Program-made: the position numbers and the translations under genes
Notes under the pieces: generated by a model
Told to the model about the DNA's origin: nothing
Seen by the model: only the letters and a program-made list of their open reading frames with translations
Database searches by the model: none
NCBI RefSeq assembly: GCF_000620665.1
Contig: NZ_JIAU01000005.1
Span: 177,501-241,500, forward strand
DNA length: 64,000 bases
Source: Sphingomonas sp. URHD0057
GTDB taxonomy: Bacteria; Pseudomonadota; Alphaproteobacteria; Sphingomonadales; Sphingomonadaceae
Reading direction: 5' to 3'
Shown: positions 16,313 through 25,017 of the stretch, one piece after another
Position numbering within the stretch: the first letter of the stretch is position 1
Layout: every line of letters starts with the position of its first letter

Positions 16313-17572
16313 TCAGAGGAACTCGCCTCCCATCAGCTCCTGCAGCGCCTTGGGCAGCCGCACCCGTCCGTCCTCGGTCTGGTGGTTCTCGAGCAGCGGA
16401 ACGAGGATGCGCGGGCTCGCGAGTGCGGTGTTGTTGAGCGTGTGGGCGAAGCGCACTTTCCCGTCGCTGCCGCGGTAACGGATGTTGGCGCGCCGCGCCT
16501 GCCAGTCGTGCAGCGTCGAGCAGCTATGCGTCTCGCGATATTTGCCGAGGCTCGGGACCCAGCTCTCGATATCGTTCATGCGATATTTGCCGAGGCCCAT
16601 GTCGCCGGTCGAGGTCTCGATCACCTGATAGGGGATTTCGAGTGCCTGCAGCAGCTCCTCCGCAAGACCGAGCAGCGTCGCGTGCCACTCGGCCGACTGC
16701 GCGCCGTCGGCCTCGCAGATCACATATTGCTCGACCTTCACGAACTGGTGGACGCGGAGCAGGCCGCGCACGTCCTTGCCGGCGCTTCCCGCCTCGCGGC
16801 GGAAGCACGGCGAGTAACCGGCGTAGAGGATCGGCAGCTTGTCGTGTTCGATGATCTCGCCCGAATGGAGCGAGGTCAGCACTACCTCGGCGGTCCCGGC
16901 GAGCCATAGATCGTCGTTGGGTAGCTGGTACGTCTCCTCGCGGTGCCCGGGAAACTGGCCCTGGTTGAGAAAAGCCTGCTCGCGGGCGATCGCGGGCACC
17001 GTGATCGGCGTGAAATTCGCAGCGGCGATCTTCTCGAGCGCCCAACCCATCAACTTGGTCTCAAGCAGTGCGAGGCGGCCCTTGAGGCAATAGGTGCGCG
17101 ATCCCGAAACCTGGGTGACGCGCGACAGATCGCCCCAGTCGTTCTTCTCGATCAGTGCGACATGGTCGAGCGGCTCGAACCCGAAGCTCGGGGGCGAGCC
17201 CTCCGTGCGAATGACCGTGTTGTAGCTCTCGTCCGGCCCGACCGGAGCGCCTTCGTAAGGGATGCCCGGAAGCTGAAGCATCAGCAGCGACAGCTCGCCT
17301 TCCTTGGCGGCGAGGTCATTCTCCAGCTCCGAGGCGCGGGCGCCTGCCTCCTTGGCCTTGCGGCCGAGCTCGGCCTTTTCCTCCGGCGCCGCTTTCGGGA
17401 ATTGGGCGCTGATCGCGTTGCGCTCGGCGCGCAGGCGCTCGATCTCGGTCTTCGCTCCACGCACCTCGGCATCGAGCGTCAGCAGCACGTCGAGATCGAC
17501 GTCCACGCCCTTGTCGCGGATCGCGCGCTCGACCGTGTCCCGGTTTGCCTTGATGAAATCCAGTGCCAGCAT
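16313..17572 (-). CDS. serS: Seryl-tRNA synthetase
   Basis: Class II aminoacyl-tRNA synthetase that charges tRNA(Ser). Its 419 aa comprise the N-terminal two-helix tRNA-binding arm (about 30-100, charged coiled coil), then motif 2 (SPCFRREAGSAGKDVRGLLR) and motif 3 with ASPRILVPLLENHQ near the end. The C-terminus LPKALQELMGGEFL is typical. It overlaps nothing and lies downstream of the flavin reductase gene, with the alpha/beta hydrolase following closely. Confidence 0.98.
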   Translation of the reverse strand: MLALDFIKANRDTVERAIRDKGVDVDLDVLLTLDAEVRGAKTEIERLRAERNAISAQFPKAAPEEKAELGRKAKEAGARASELENDLAAKEGELSLLMLQLPGIPYEGAPVGPDESYNTVIRTEGSPPSFGFEPLDHVALIEKNDWGDLSRVTQVSGSRTYCLKGRLALLETKLMGWALEKIAAANFTPITVPAIAREQAFLNQGQFPGHREETYQLPNDDLWLAGTAEVVLTSLHSGEIIEHDKLPILYAGYSPCFRREAGSAGKDVRGLLRVHQFVKVEQYVICEADGAQSAEWHATLLGLAEELLQALEIPYQVIETSTGDMGLGKYRMNDIESWVPSLGKYRETHSCSTLHDWQARRANIRYRGSDGKVRFAHTLNNTALASPRILVPLLENHQTEDGRVRLPKALQELMGGEFL

Positions 17573-17592
17573 GGCCGCGTGCCTAGCCGAGA

Positions 17593-18108
17593 CTAGTCGA
17601 AGTGCAAACGCCGGTAGCGGCCGCGAAAATAGAGCAAGGGGTCGAGGCTGGCATCGAAGCTCGCCTTGACCACGCGGCCGACGAGGATGTGGTGATCGCC
17701 CCCGTCATAGACCGCGTAATTTTCGCACTCGAACACGCCGAGCGAGTCTTCGAAGATCGGCGCACCCGCTTCCCCGCACGACCAGGGCGTCTGTCCGAAA
17801 CGGTCCTCGACGCGGGTCGAGAAGGTAATCGAGGCGGGCTGCTGCCCGGTCTGGAGCACGTTGATCGCGAAGTGAGTCGCGCTGGTCAGCGCGGTCGCGC
17901 TAGCCGCCTGCTTGTACAGACACACCAGCAGCAGCGGCGGATCGAGCGACACCGAGGTGAAGCTGTTGACCGTCAGCCCCGCGGGCTCGCCGGCTTCGTT
18001 GAGGCAGGTGACCACGGTCACTCCGGTCGCGAAGCAGCCAAGCGCATCGCGCAGCGTGCGGGGATCATGTCCGCTGCGATATTCGCCCTTCACCCGCTGA
18101 TCGGTCAT
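17593..18108 (-). CDS. Flavin reductase family protein
   Basis: A 171-aa FMN-binding split-barrel protein, NAD(P)H:flavin oxidoreductase type. Hallmarks are CFATGVTVVTCLN, the flavin loop TVNSFTSVSLDPPLLLVCL and the NAD(P)H-site motif GDHHILVGRV near residue 145. Such proteins usually supply reduced flavin to a monooxygenase. The gene lies immediately downstream of phhA on the same strand (7-base gap), so it is probably cotranscribed, although phenylalanine hydroxylase itself uses pterin and not flavin. Confidence 0.9.
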   Translation of the reverse strand: MTDQRVKGEYRSGHDPRTLRDALGCFATGVTVVTCLNEAGEPAGLTVNSFTSVSLDPPLLLVCLYKQAASATALTSATHFAINVLQTGQQPASITFSTRVEDRFGQTPWSCGEAGAPIFEDSLGVFECENYAVYDGGDHHILVGRVVKASFDASLDPLLYFRGRYRRLHFD

Positions 18109-18115
18109 GCTGGGG

Positions 18116-18919
18116 CTATAACGCCAGCAACCGCTCCCGAGTCAAAGTCATCACATCGGTTATGGTCCCCTCGAGCGACTCCGATACCAGGTAGCGCGGC
18201 TGAAAGGCGTCGTGCTTGTAGGGCGTGTCGACCGCTTGCTCGACCGAGAAGGGCACCCGCTCGACCGCCTCGCTCTCCAGGCTGAAATGAGCCTCGCCGA
18301 AGCTCGAAGCGAGCCCCGCACCGAGGATTTTCAGCTCGCCTGCTTCCAGTGCCAGCCCGAACTCGACGCTGTGCCAGTAGAGCCGCGCCGCCTTGTGCCC
18401 CTGACCGGCGGCGATCGCTGCGCTGCCGAGCTCGCCGATGTGCCGGGTCATGTCGGCATACTCATGGTGCGCGAGCATCGGGATGTGGCCGAACATGTCG
18501 TGGAAGCAGTCCGGCGCCTCGAGGTAATCGAGCTGCTCGCGGGTGCGGATGAAATTGCCGACCGGGAACACTTGGCTGGCCAACATGGCGAAGAAGACGT
18601 CGTCCGGCACCAGCCCCGGCACCGCGACCGTCCGCCACCCGGTCCGCGGCTCGAGGATCGCGTTCAGCCCCTCGACGTCCGGAACGCCCGGGTGCGACAG
18701 GCGCAGCAGGTCGATCCCGTCGAGGAACGGCGACACCACGCGGCTGCCAAGCAGCTCCACCTGCCGCGCGAACAGCAGGTCCCACACCGCATGGTCCTCG
18801 GCGGTGAACGCCTCCCAGTTCTGCGGGACAACGTAGCTCTCCCAATCCTCCCCGAGCTCGCTCGGGGAGGGGGACCGTCCGGAGGACGGTGGAGGGGCCT
18901 TGTCTTCAATGTCGAGCAT
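18116..18919 (-). CDS. phhA: Phenylalanine 4-monooxygenase PhhA
   Basis: Tetrahydrobiopterin-dependent, non-haem iron hydroxylase that converts phenylalanine to tyrosine. The iron ligands are H140 and H145 in CFHDMFGHIPML and E186 in YWHSVEFGL; 267 aa is normal for bacterial enzymes. The first 26 residues include a Pro/Ser-rich stretch encoded by an inserted palindromic repeat (18847-18890), ahead of the conserved WESYVVPQNW. A good ribosome-binding site (aaggac) precedes the ATG. The upstream leader shows a Tyr-codon attenuator, so expression probably responds to charged tRNA(Tyr). Partner genes phhB and hppD lie nearby. Confidence 0.96.
   Translation of the reverse strand: MLDIEDKAPPPSSGRSPSPSELGEDWESYVVPQNWEAFTAEDHAVWDLLFARQVELLGSRVVSPFLDGIDLLRLSHPGVPDVEGLNAILEPRTGWRTVAVPGLVPDDVFFAMLASQVFPVGNFIRTREQLDYLEAPDCFHDMFGHIPMLAHHEYADMTRHIGELGSAAIAAGQGHKAARLYWHSVEFGLALEAGELKILGAGLASSFGEAHFSLESEAVERVPFSVEQAVDTPYKHDAFQPRYLVSESLEGTITDVMTLTRERLLAL
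18847..18890. repeat. Tandem-hairpin palindromic repeat inside the phhA N-terminus
   Basis: Two adjacent perfect hairpins: a 10-bp stem with 4-base loop (18847-18856/18861-18870) and a 7-bp stem with 3-base loop (18874-18880/18884-18890). The layout matches a dispersed intergenic palindrome of sphingomonads (gggg-rich stems). Here it is read in frame as part of phhA, encoding about residues 9-25. Confidence 0.75.
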
Positions 18920-18942
18920 TCTTCGTCCTTCTCGTGAGCAAT

Positions 18943-18973
18943 AAAAAACCCGCCGGGCGGGAGCCGAGCGGGT
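18943..18973 (-). terminator. Intrinsic terminator (attenuator) in the phhA leader
   Basis: On the minus strand ACCCGC (18973-18968) pairs with GCGGGT (18953-18948), extended by CGG/CCG after one bulged base, giving a 9-bp GC-rich stem with a 7-base loop. A run of five further T residues follows at once. It ends 23 bases before the phhA ATG, so it would stop transcription before the gene unless prevented. An 8-bp inverted repeat just upstream (19013-19020 with 18975-18982) makes an additional leader hairpin. Confidence 0.8.
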
Positions 18974-19002
18974 CGAGGTTGGTCGTCTGAGCTATGCGCG
19001 CG

Positions 19003-19062
19003 TCAGCCGGTCCCAACCTCGTCGGGATAGTAATAAACGGCGCTGATCGTGCGGCGGGTCAT
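19003..19062 (-). CDS. Tyr-rich leader peptide upstream of phhA
   Basis: A 19-codon reading frame MTRRTISAVYYYPDEVGTG, ending at a TGA, lies between the presumed promoter and the phhA attenuator. Codons 10-12 are TAT-TAC-TAT, three consecutive tyrosines. Codons 15-17 hold one arm (GAGGTTGG) of an 8-bp hairpin. The stop lies upstream of the terminator. An in-frame ATG 18 bases earlier (19080) would add a further Tyr. This is the classic architecture of ribosome-mediated attenuation, here responding to tyrosine, the product of PhhA. Confidence 0.62.
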   Translation of the reverse strand: MTRRTISAVYYYPDEVGTG

Positions 19063-19097
19063 TGCGCGTCCGTATCTCATTCCAGGCCTGAACGCGC

Positions 19098-19127
19098 AAT
19101 GTCTGCTTTCGACCCATTGCGGACATC
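19098..19127. repeat. Dispersed palindromic repeat, copy A
   Basis: A 30-bp imperfect palindrome with arms TGTCTGC and GCGGACA around a TTTCGACCCATT core. Two related copies (19906-19937 and 20336-20365) bound the two small genes that follow. It lies between the phhA leader and the divergent gene at 19165. Confidence 0.75.
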
Positions 19128-19164
19128 TGCCGCCTGTGTGACATCTCCCCGCGGGGGCAGAAAC

Positions 19165-19845
19165 ATGAGATTCGGCACACTACGGCCGGAGCACGGGTGG
19201 CGCGCGTTCGGCACCGAGCTCGTCGTGGTCATCCTGGGTGTGTTGATCGCCCTATGGGCTCAGCAACTTGTGGATCGCTGGCGCTCCCGTGCCGCCGTAG
19301 CGGACCTTCGCCAATCCCTGAATATGGAGCTGGGCCAAAGCCTGGACGCATATCGCCTGCGGATCGCGCAGGGCGATTGCGCACGGCGCAGACTGGCCGA
19401 GCTTGAGGGCTGGCTGGCGGCGCAGCATAGCGGCAGGCCGACCAAACTCACCAGCCCGATTGATCGCCCGTTGGGGTTCGCGCTCGACACCACCGCTTGG
19501 GAACAGGCCGGCGACACGCTGACAAACATGCCCCTCAAACAGCGAATTGCCTATGGCACCATCTACAGTGAGCTCCGCAATTACGACCTGCTGCGTCTGC
19601 AGGAGAAAACGGTTTGGATTGGTATCCGTGGGTATGAAGGCGCTGCCGCGATCAGTCCGGAACGTCAGTTCGACTTGCACGCGCTGATCACGCAAGCTCG
19701 CGACATCGATCGATCAATTGAACTCAACTGGCAACAAGACCTGCCAAAGGAAGGTGTGAAGCTCGGCGTCAAACTCGACACGACGGATGTCCCAAGCCAC
19801 TATTGGCGTGATTTGTGTCGGCCCCTGCAAACGAAACCTGCATAG
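19165..19845 (+). CDS. Hypothetical protein with one N-terminal membrane helix
   Basis: A 226-aa protein not assigned to a family. The ATG at 19165 follows a purine-rich ribosome-binding region (GGGGGCAG). One transmembrane helix lies at about 16-36 (ELVVVILGVLIALWAQQLV), preceded by an Arg-rich N-terminus; the rest is soluble and largely helical, probably periplasmic. The GTELVVVILGVLIAL pattern resembles small DUF6090-like bacterial membrane proteins, but this is a weak match. It lies between repeat copies A and B, in a patch with lower GC than its neighbours, suggesting acquired DNA. Confidence 0.7.
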   Translation: MRFGTLRPEHGWRAFGTELVVVILGVLIALWAQQLVDRWRSRAAVADLRQSLNMELGQSLDAYRLRIAQGDCARRRLAELEGWLAAQHSGRPTKLTSPIDRPLGFALDTTAWEQAGDTLTNMPLKQRIAYGTIYSELRNYDLLRLQEKTVWIGIRGYEGAAAISPERQFDLHALITQARDIDRSIELNWQQDLPKEGVKLGVKLDTTDVPSHYWRDLCRPLQTKPA

Positions 19846-19905
19846 TCGCGCGCGCAGAATATCCGCCACGGCGCGGTGGCAGCCGCCGCTCAGCTGATCG
19901 GACCA

Positions 19906-19937
19906 GCGTCCGCTTTCCACCCATTGCAGACATTAGG
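19906..19937. repeat. Dispersed palindromic repeat, copy B
   Basis: Second copy of the TGTCYGC...GCRGACA palindrome, with core CCGCTTTCCACCCATTGCAG. It lies between the stop of the 19165 gene and the start of the next, on the same orientation as copies A and C. Confidence 0.75.
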
Positions 19938-19961
19938 CCATTCGGGCAGCTTGATGAGACC

Positions 19962-20336
19962 ATGCCCCGAACGTTCTTGGTCCTAGCCGCAATCGCCTTC
20001 GTCACCGGCAGACCCGCTTACGCCGCTAATGGCACGGTCCAAAAGGCGAGATTGATTGGGGTTTGGACCCTAGACGGCGGTTCATGTGAAGGGGACACCG
20101 CTGCGATCTACAGAGCTGATGGAACTTACGGGACGTCGGAGACAGAGGGGCGGTGGACGCTTCGCGGGAACCGGCTCTTTACAACGGTTGAAACGCAAGG
20201 GGAGGCTGGCGACACGCCAAGAGCCGTCCGACCAGTGCAGAGGAACATTGTTACTTTGGTGCGCGTGACACGCACAATCCGACTAGAGAGGTGGCGGGAC
20301 GGGTCGCTCCATACGTCTCGTCGATGCGCCACGTGA
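19962..20336 (+). CDS. Small secreted hypothetical protein
   Basis: A 124-aa exported protein. The ATG at 19962 gives a signal peptide ending PAYA before ANGTVQ. The mature part looks like a short beta-rich domain with WTLDGGSCEGD, YRADGTYGTSETEGRWTL and a C-terminal Cys, similar in pattern to small lipocalin-like or DUF domains that read WxL...YxxDGTY...GxW. A pair of cysteines could form a disulfide. No family was named with confidence. Repeat copy C starts exactly at its stop codon. Confidence 0.65.
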   Translation: MPRTFLVLAAIAFVTGRPAYAANGTVQKARLIGVWTLDGGSCEGDTAAIYRADGTYGTSETEGRWTLRGNRLFTTVETQGEAGDTPRAVRPVQRNIVTLVRVTRTIRLERWRDGSLHTSRRCAT

Positions 20337-20365
20337 TGTCCGCTTTCCACCCAAAGCAGCCATTA
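20336..20365. repeat. Dispersed palindromic repeat, copy C
   Basis: Third, more degenerate copy (core CCGCTTTCCACCCAAAGCAG), beginning at the last base of the preceding gene's TGA. With copies A and B it gives the order repeat-gene-repeat-gene-repeat. Confidence 0.7.
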
Positions 20366-20385
20366 CCCGTTGGCCTGAGCAACTG

Positions 20386-20544
20386 CTAGAGATGGTTCGA
20401 CACGTTGCCGTACATCGTGTCGATCTTGTCTCCCAGCGCATGAAACGCGCCCAGGGCCGCGATCGCGATCAGCGTGGCGACGAAGGCATATTCGATCGCA
20501 TTCGCTCCGCGCTCGCATCGCACAATTTGCGTTAATCGTCGCAT
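20386..20544 (-). CDS. Flp family type IVb pilin
   Basis: A 52-residue pre-pilin. After a short basic leader (MRRLTQIVRCER) comes the prepilin-peptidase motif GANAIEYAF with the conserved Glu-Tyr at +5/+6, then a hydrophobic helix (ATLIAIAALGAF) and a short polar tail. The ATG at 20544 has a strong ribosome-binding site (AGGGAG). It would be the major subunit of a Tad/Flp pilus for adhesion. No tad or cpa assembly genes are in the window, so it is an isolated copy here. Confidence 0.9.
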   Translation of the reverse strand: MRRLTQIVRCERGANAIEYAFVATLIAIAALGAFHALGDKIDTMYGNVSNHL

Positions 20545-20638
20545 CGTCCACTCCCTGGTTAACGCGGGCGTGTCCACTCGACCCGGTTCGGGGACGATTC
20601 TGCTCTTGAGAAGGCTGCCAAAGGCTTGCCGGCAATGG

Positions 20639-20890
20639 TTAACCGGCCAGGCGGTTGATCGCCTCCGCGAGAGCCACGTCGCGGTCGGTGACGCCGCCGG
20701 CATCGTGGCTGGTCAGGCGGAAATCGACCCGGTTCCAGACGCTGGTGAACTCTGGATGGTGGTCGGCCTTCTCGGCGTGCAGTGCGACCCGGCTTAAGAA
20801 GCCGAACGCCTCGCTGAAATCCTTGAACTTGAAGGTCCGCACCAGCGCTTTGCCGCCGTCCTCGAGCGTCCATCCTTCGGGAGCGTCCAT
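20639..20890 (-). CDS. phhB: Pterin-4a-carbinolamine dehydratase PhhB
   Basis: An 83-residue dehydratase that regenerates the pterin cofactor after each turnover of phenylalanine hydroxylase. The family motif [16 protein letters not shown] (about 40-55) holds the catalytic histidines, followed by [13 protein letters not shown]. The N-terminus is slightly short (usual about 95-110 aa). It is separated from phhA by the accessory patch but is on the same strand, and divergent from hppD. Confidence 0.93.
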   Translation of the reverse strand: MDAPEGWTLEDGGKALVRTFKFKDFSEAFGFLSRVALHAEKADHHPEFTSVWNRVDFRLTSHDAGGVTDRDVALAEAINRLAG

Positions 20891-21093
20891 CGCGATTCTC
20901 CTGTCCTACAAGCCCTGCGTGCGATTATGCCGGCGCCAATGACCCGCTTCCAGCTTCACCCGAAAGCGCCGCCCGCAGCCGCCCTTTCGCGCGCGCCACA
21001 CGCGCGCACGCGTGGGACCGCTGCGTTTGCTGCGTTTCGGATCGCTTGAAAAGCTGGGACGCGAAGCGCAACTGGCGCGCGAAGGAGAATAGA

Positions 21094-22178
21094 ATGGCCA
21101 CGCAAGTCGCCGACGAGAATACCGTCACCGGGTTTGCCAACCCGATGGGCACCGACGGCTTCGAGTTCGTCGAATATACCGCGCCGGACATCGAGCTGTT
21201 GCGCTCGCTGTTCACCCGGATGGGCTTCCCCGAGGTCGCGCGGCACAAGAGCAAGAACGTCACGCTGCACAAGCAGGCGGACTGCAATTTCATCATCAAC
21301 GCCGAGCCCGGCTCCTACGCCGAGGATTACGCCAAGGCGCACGGGCCGAGCGCCTGCGCGATGGCGTTCCGGGTCAAGGACGCCAGGGCCGCGCACGAGC
21401 GGGCGCTCAAGCTCGGCGCCACCAACATCGAAGTGAGCAAGGGCGACGGCGAGCTCGATATTCCGGCGATCGAGGGCATCGGCGGCTCGCGGCTGTTCTT
21501 CGTCGACCGCTACGGCGACAATTCGATCTACGAGGTCGACTTCGACTTCCACCCCGACTGGCAGCAGCGGATGGCGGACGCCGACTCCAAGCTCACCTAC
21601 ATCGACCACCTCACTCACAACGTGAACCGCGGGCGGATGAGCGTCTGGGCCGACTTCTACGAGCGGCTCTTCAACTTCCGCGAGATCCGCTACTTCGACA
21701 TCGAGGGCAAATCGACCGGTCTGTTCTCCAAGGCGATGACCAGCCCGTGCGGCAAGATCCGCATTCCGTTGAACGAGAGCCAGGACGACAAGAGCCAGAT
21801 CGAGGAGTTCCTGCGCGAGTACAAAGGCGAGGGCATCCAGCACATCGCGCTCGGGACCTCGAACATCTACGACAGCGTCGACATCATCCGCGCCCGGGGC
21901 ATTCCGTTCCAGGACACGCCCGACACCTATTACGAGCTGCTGCCCGAGCGCATCCAAGGCCATGACGAGAGCATCCCCGAGCTCGAGAAGCGGCAAATCC
22001 TGATGGACGGCGCGCCGACCGAGGGTCAGGGACTGCTGCTGCAGATCTTCACCCAGAACGTGATCGGCCCGATCTTCTTCGAGATCATCGAGCGCAAGGG
22101 CAACGAAGGCTTCGGCGAAGGCAATTTCAAGGCCTTGTTCGAGAGCATCGAGCTCGATCAGATGCGCAGGGGCGTGCT

Positions 22179-22182
<4 letters not shown>
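21094..22182 (+). CDS. hppD: 4-hydroxyphenylpyruvate dioxygenase
   Basis: Fe(II) alpha-keto-acid dioxygenase that turns 4-hydroxyphenylpyruvate into homogentisate in tyrosine catabolism. About 362 aa with two VOC repeats. Metal ligands are His in LTYIDHLTHNVNRG (about 180) and EGIQHIALGT (about 260), and Glu in the C-terminal FFEIIERKG. The ATG at 21094 follows the strong site GAAGGAG; an upstream in-frame start is unlikely. The stop overlaps the presumed CTG start of the thiolase gene. It works downstream of PhhA/PhhB and a Tyr aminotransferase. Confidence 0.97.
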
Positions 22183-23381
<1,199 letters not shown>

Positions 23382-23391
23382 CATCCCCGTC

Positions 23392-23856
23392 ATGGCGACT
23401 GCGGCCACGATCCTCGACGAAGCGGCCATCATGGCCGCGATCGCCGACGTTCCCGATCCGGAAATCCCGGTTCTGACGGTCGGCGACCTCGGCATCATTC
23501 GCGGCTTCGTCGCCAATCCGCCGCGGGTCCGTGTAAGCCCGACCTATACCGGCTGCCCGGCCACCGTGGCGATCGAGCATTCGATCCGCGAGGCGCTCGA
23601 CAAAGCAGGCTTTCAAGCGGTTCACATCGAGCGGGTGCTGTTCCCGCCCTGGACCACCGAGTGGATCACGCAGCGCGGCCGCGAACGCCTCAAGGCCTAT
23701 GGGATCGCGCCGCCGAACCCGTCAGCGCTCGCCGAATGCCCGCAATGCGGCTCGGCCGATACCGAGGAGGTCAGCCGCTTCGGCGCCACTCCGTGCAAAG
23801 CCCAATGGCGCTGTAAATCCTGCCTGGAGCCATTCGAGCGCTTCAAATGCCACTGA
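23392..23856 (+). CDS. paaD: Phenylacetyl-CoA epoxidase assembly subunit PaaD
   Basis: A 154-aa PaaD-type protein needed for maturation of the phenylacetyl-CoA epoxidase. An N-terminal MIP18/DUF59 domain (VPDPEIPVLTVGDLGII, PTYTGCPA) is followed by a zinc- or cluster-binding tail with four cysteines (CPQCGSADT and CKSCLEPF). It begins 10 bases after the thiolase, so the three genes hppD, thiolase and paaD look cotranscribed. The epoxidase subunits PaaA, B, C and E are not in the window. Confidence 0.93.
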   Translation: MATAATILDEAAIMAAIADVPDPEIPVLTVGDLGIIRGFVANPPRVRVSPTYTGCPATVAIEHSIREALDKAGFQAVHIERVLFPPWTTEWITQRGRERLKAYGIAPPNPSALAECPQCGSADTEEVSRFGATPCKAQWRCKSCLEPFERFKCH

Positions 23857-23865
23857 GCGGCTAGC

Positions 23866-25017
23866 TCACCATTCGGCGAAGCTGCCGTCGGCGGTGCGGA
23901 AGATGGGGTTGCGCCAGCGGTGGCGGTCCTTGTCGGCCTCACGCACCGCGGCCTCGTCGATGTCGACGCCGAGGCCCGGGCCTTCCGGCACCGGCAGGTA
24001 CCCGCCGACCGGGGTCAGCGCCTCCGGGTTGGTGCAGAAGTTCAGAAGGTCGTGCCCGCCGGTATTGTAGTGAATGCCGAGGCTGATTTCCTGGATCGCG
24101 TGGTTGGGCGTGCAGGCCGCGATCTGCAGGCAGGCGCCGAGCGCCAGCGGCCCCAGCGGGCAATGCGGCGCGACCGCAATGTCATAGGCCTCGGCCATGG
24201 CCGCGATCTTGCGCACCTCGAGGATGCCGCCGGCGTGGCTCAAATCGGGCTGGATGATGTCGACCGCGCCCGCTTCGAAAAAGGGCTTGAAGTCCCACCG
24301 GCTGAACAATCGCTCGCCAAGCGCGATCGGGGTCGAGGTCAGCGCGGCGATCTGCGCCAGGCCTTCGGGGTTCTCCGAGAGCAATGGCTCTTCGATGAAC
24401 AGGAGGCCGAGCGGCTCCAGCGTTTTCGCCAGTTGCTTGGCCAGCGGGCGGTGGACGCGGCCATGGAAATCGAGCCCGACGTCCATGCCCAGCGCCTGAG
24501 CCGCTTCGACGCGCTTGATGACGTCGTCGAACAGTTTTGGAGTCCCGATCCAATCGAGGTCAGCGGTGGCGTTCATCTTGACCGCGGTGAAGCCCTGGTT
24601 GCGACGAACCTCCGCGGCCTCCGCGATCTCATGCGGCCGATCGCCGCCGATCCAGGCGTAGGAGCGGACCTTGTCGCGCACCTTGCCGCCGAGCATCTGC
24701 CAAGCGGGCAGCCCGAGCGCGCGGCCCTTTAAATCCCACAGCGCCTGCTCGAGCCCGGCGAGGGCGCTCATCAGCACCGCGCCGCCGCGGTAGAAGCCGC
24801 CGCGGTAACCGACCTGCCAGATGTCCTCGATGTTGAACGGGTCGACGCCGATGAAACGGTCGCGCAGCGCCTCGAACGCCCCGTCGACCGCCTCGGCCCA
24901 GCCTTCGAGGCTCGCTTCACCCCAGCCGAAGGCGCCGTCCTCGCTCTCGACGCGGACGAATAGCCAGCGCGGCGGCGCATAGAAGGTCTCGATTCGGCCG
25001 ATCTTGCGCGTCGTCAT
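23866..25017 (-). CDS. dgoD: D-galactonate dehydratase
   Basis: Enolase-superfamily dehydratase (383 aa) converting D-galactonate to 2-keto-3-deoxygalactonate. Metal-binding residues lie in DVGLDFHGRV, LLFIEEPLLSEN and TPIALGERLFSR; the catalytic base His is in VAPHCPLGPLALG. The WRNPIFRTADGSFAEW C-terminus is characteristic of DgoD. The GH1 gene stops 4 bases inside its start (ATGA), so it is translationally coupled to it. Part of the De Ley-Doudoroff galactose block. Confidence 0.95.
   Translation of the reverse strand: MTTRKIGRIETFYAPPRWLFVRVESEDGAFGWGEASLEGWAEAVDGAFEALRDRFIGVDPFNIEDIWQVGYRGGFYRGGAVLMSALAGLEQALWDLKGRALGLPAWQMLGGKVRDKVRSYAWIGGDRPHEIAEAAEVRRNQGFTAVKMNATADLDWIGTPKLFDDVIKRVEAAQALGMDVGLDFHGRVHRPLAKQLAKTLEPLGLLFIEEPLLSENPEGLAQIAALTSTPIALGERLFSRWDFKPFFEAGAVDIIQPDLSHAGGILEVRKIAAMAEAYDIAVAPHCPLGPLALGACLQIAACTPNHAIQEISLGIHYNTGGHDLLNFCTNPEALTPVGGYLPVPEGPGLGVDIDEAAVREADKDRHRWRNPIFRTADGSFAEW

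Noticed and set aside
19098-20365. Integron with attC sites
   Set aside because: The repeats are palindromic but lack the attC core layout, and no integrase gene is present; kept only as a cassette-like observation.
20891-21093. Possible gene or riboswitch in the phhB-hppD divergent gap
   Set aside because: The 203-base gap shows a few short repeats (gctgcgttt) but no frame, terminator or recognised aptamer; it probably just holds the two promoters.
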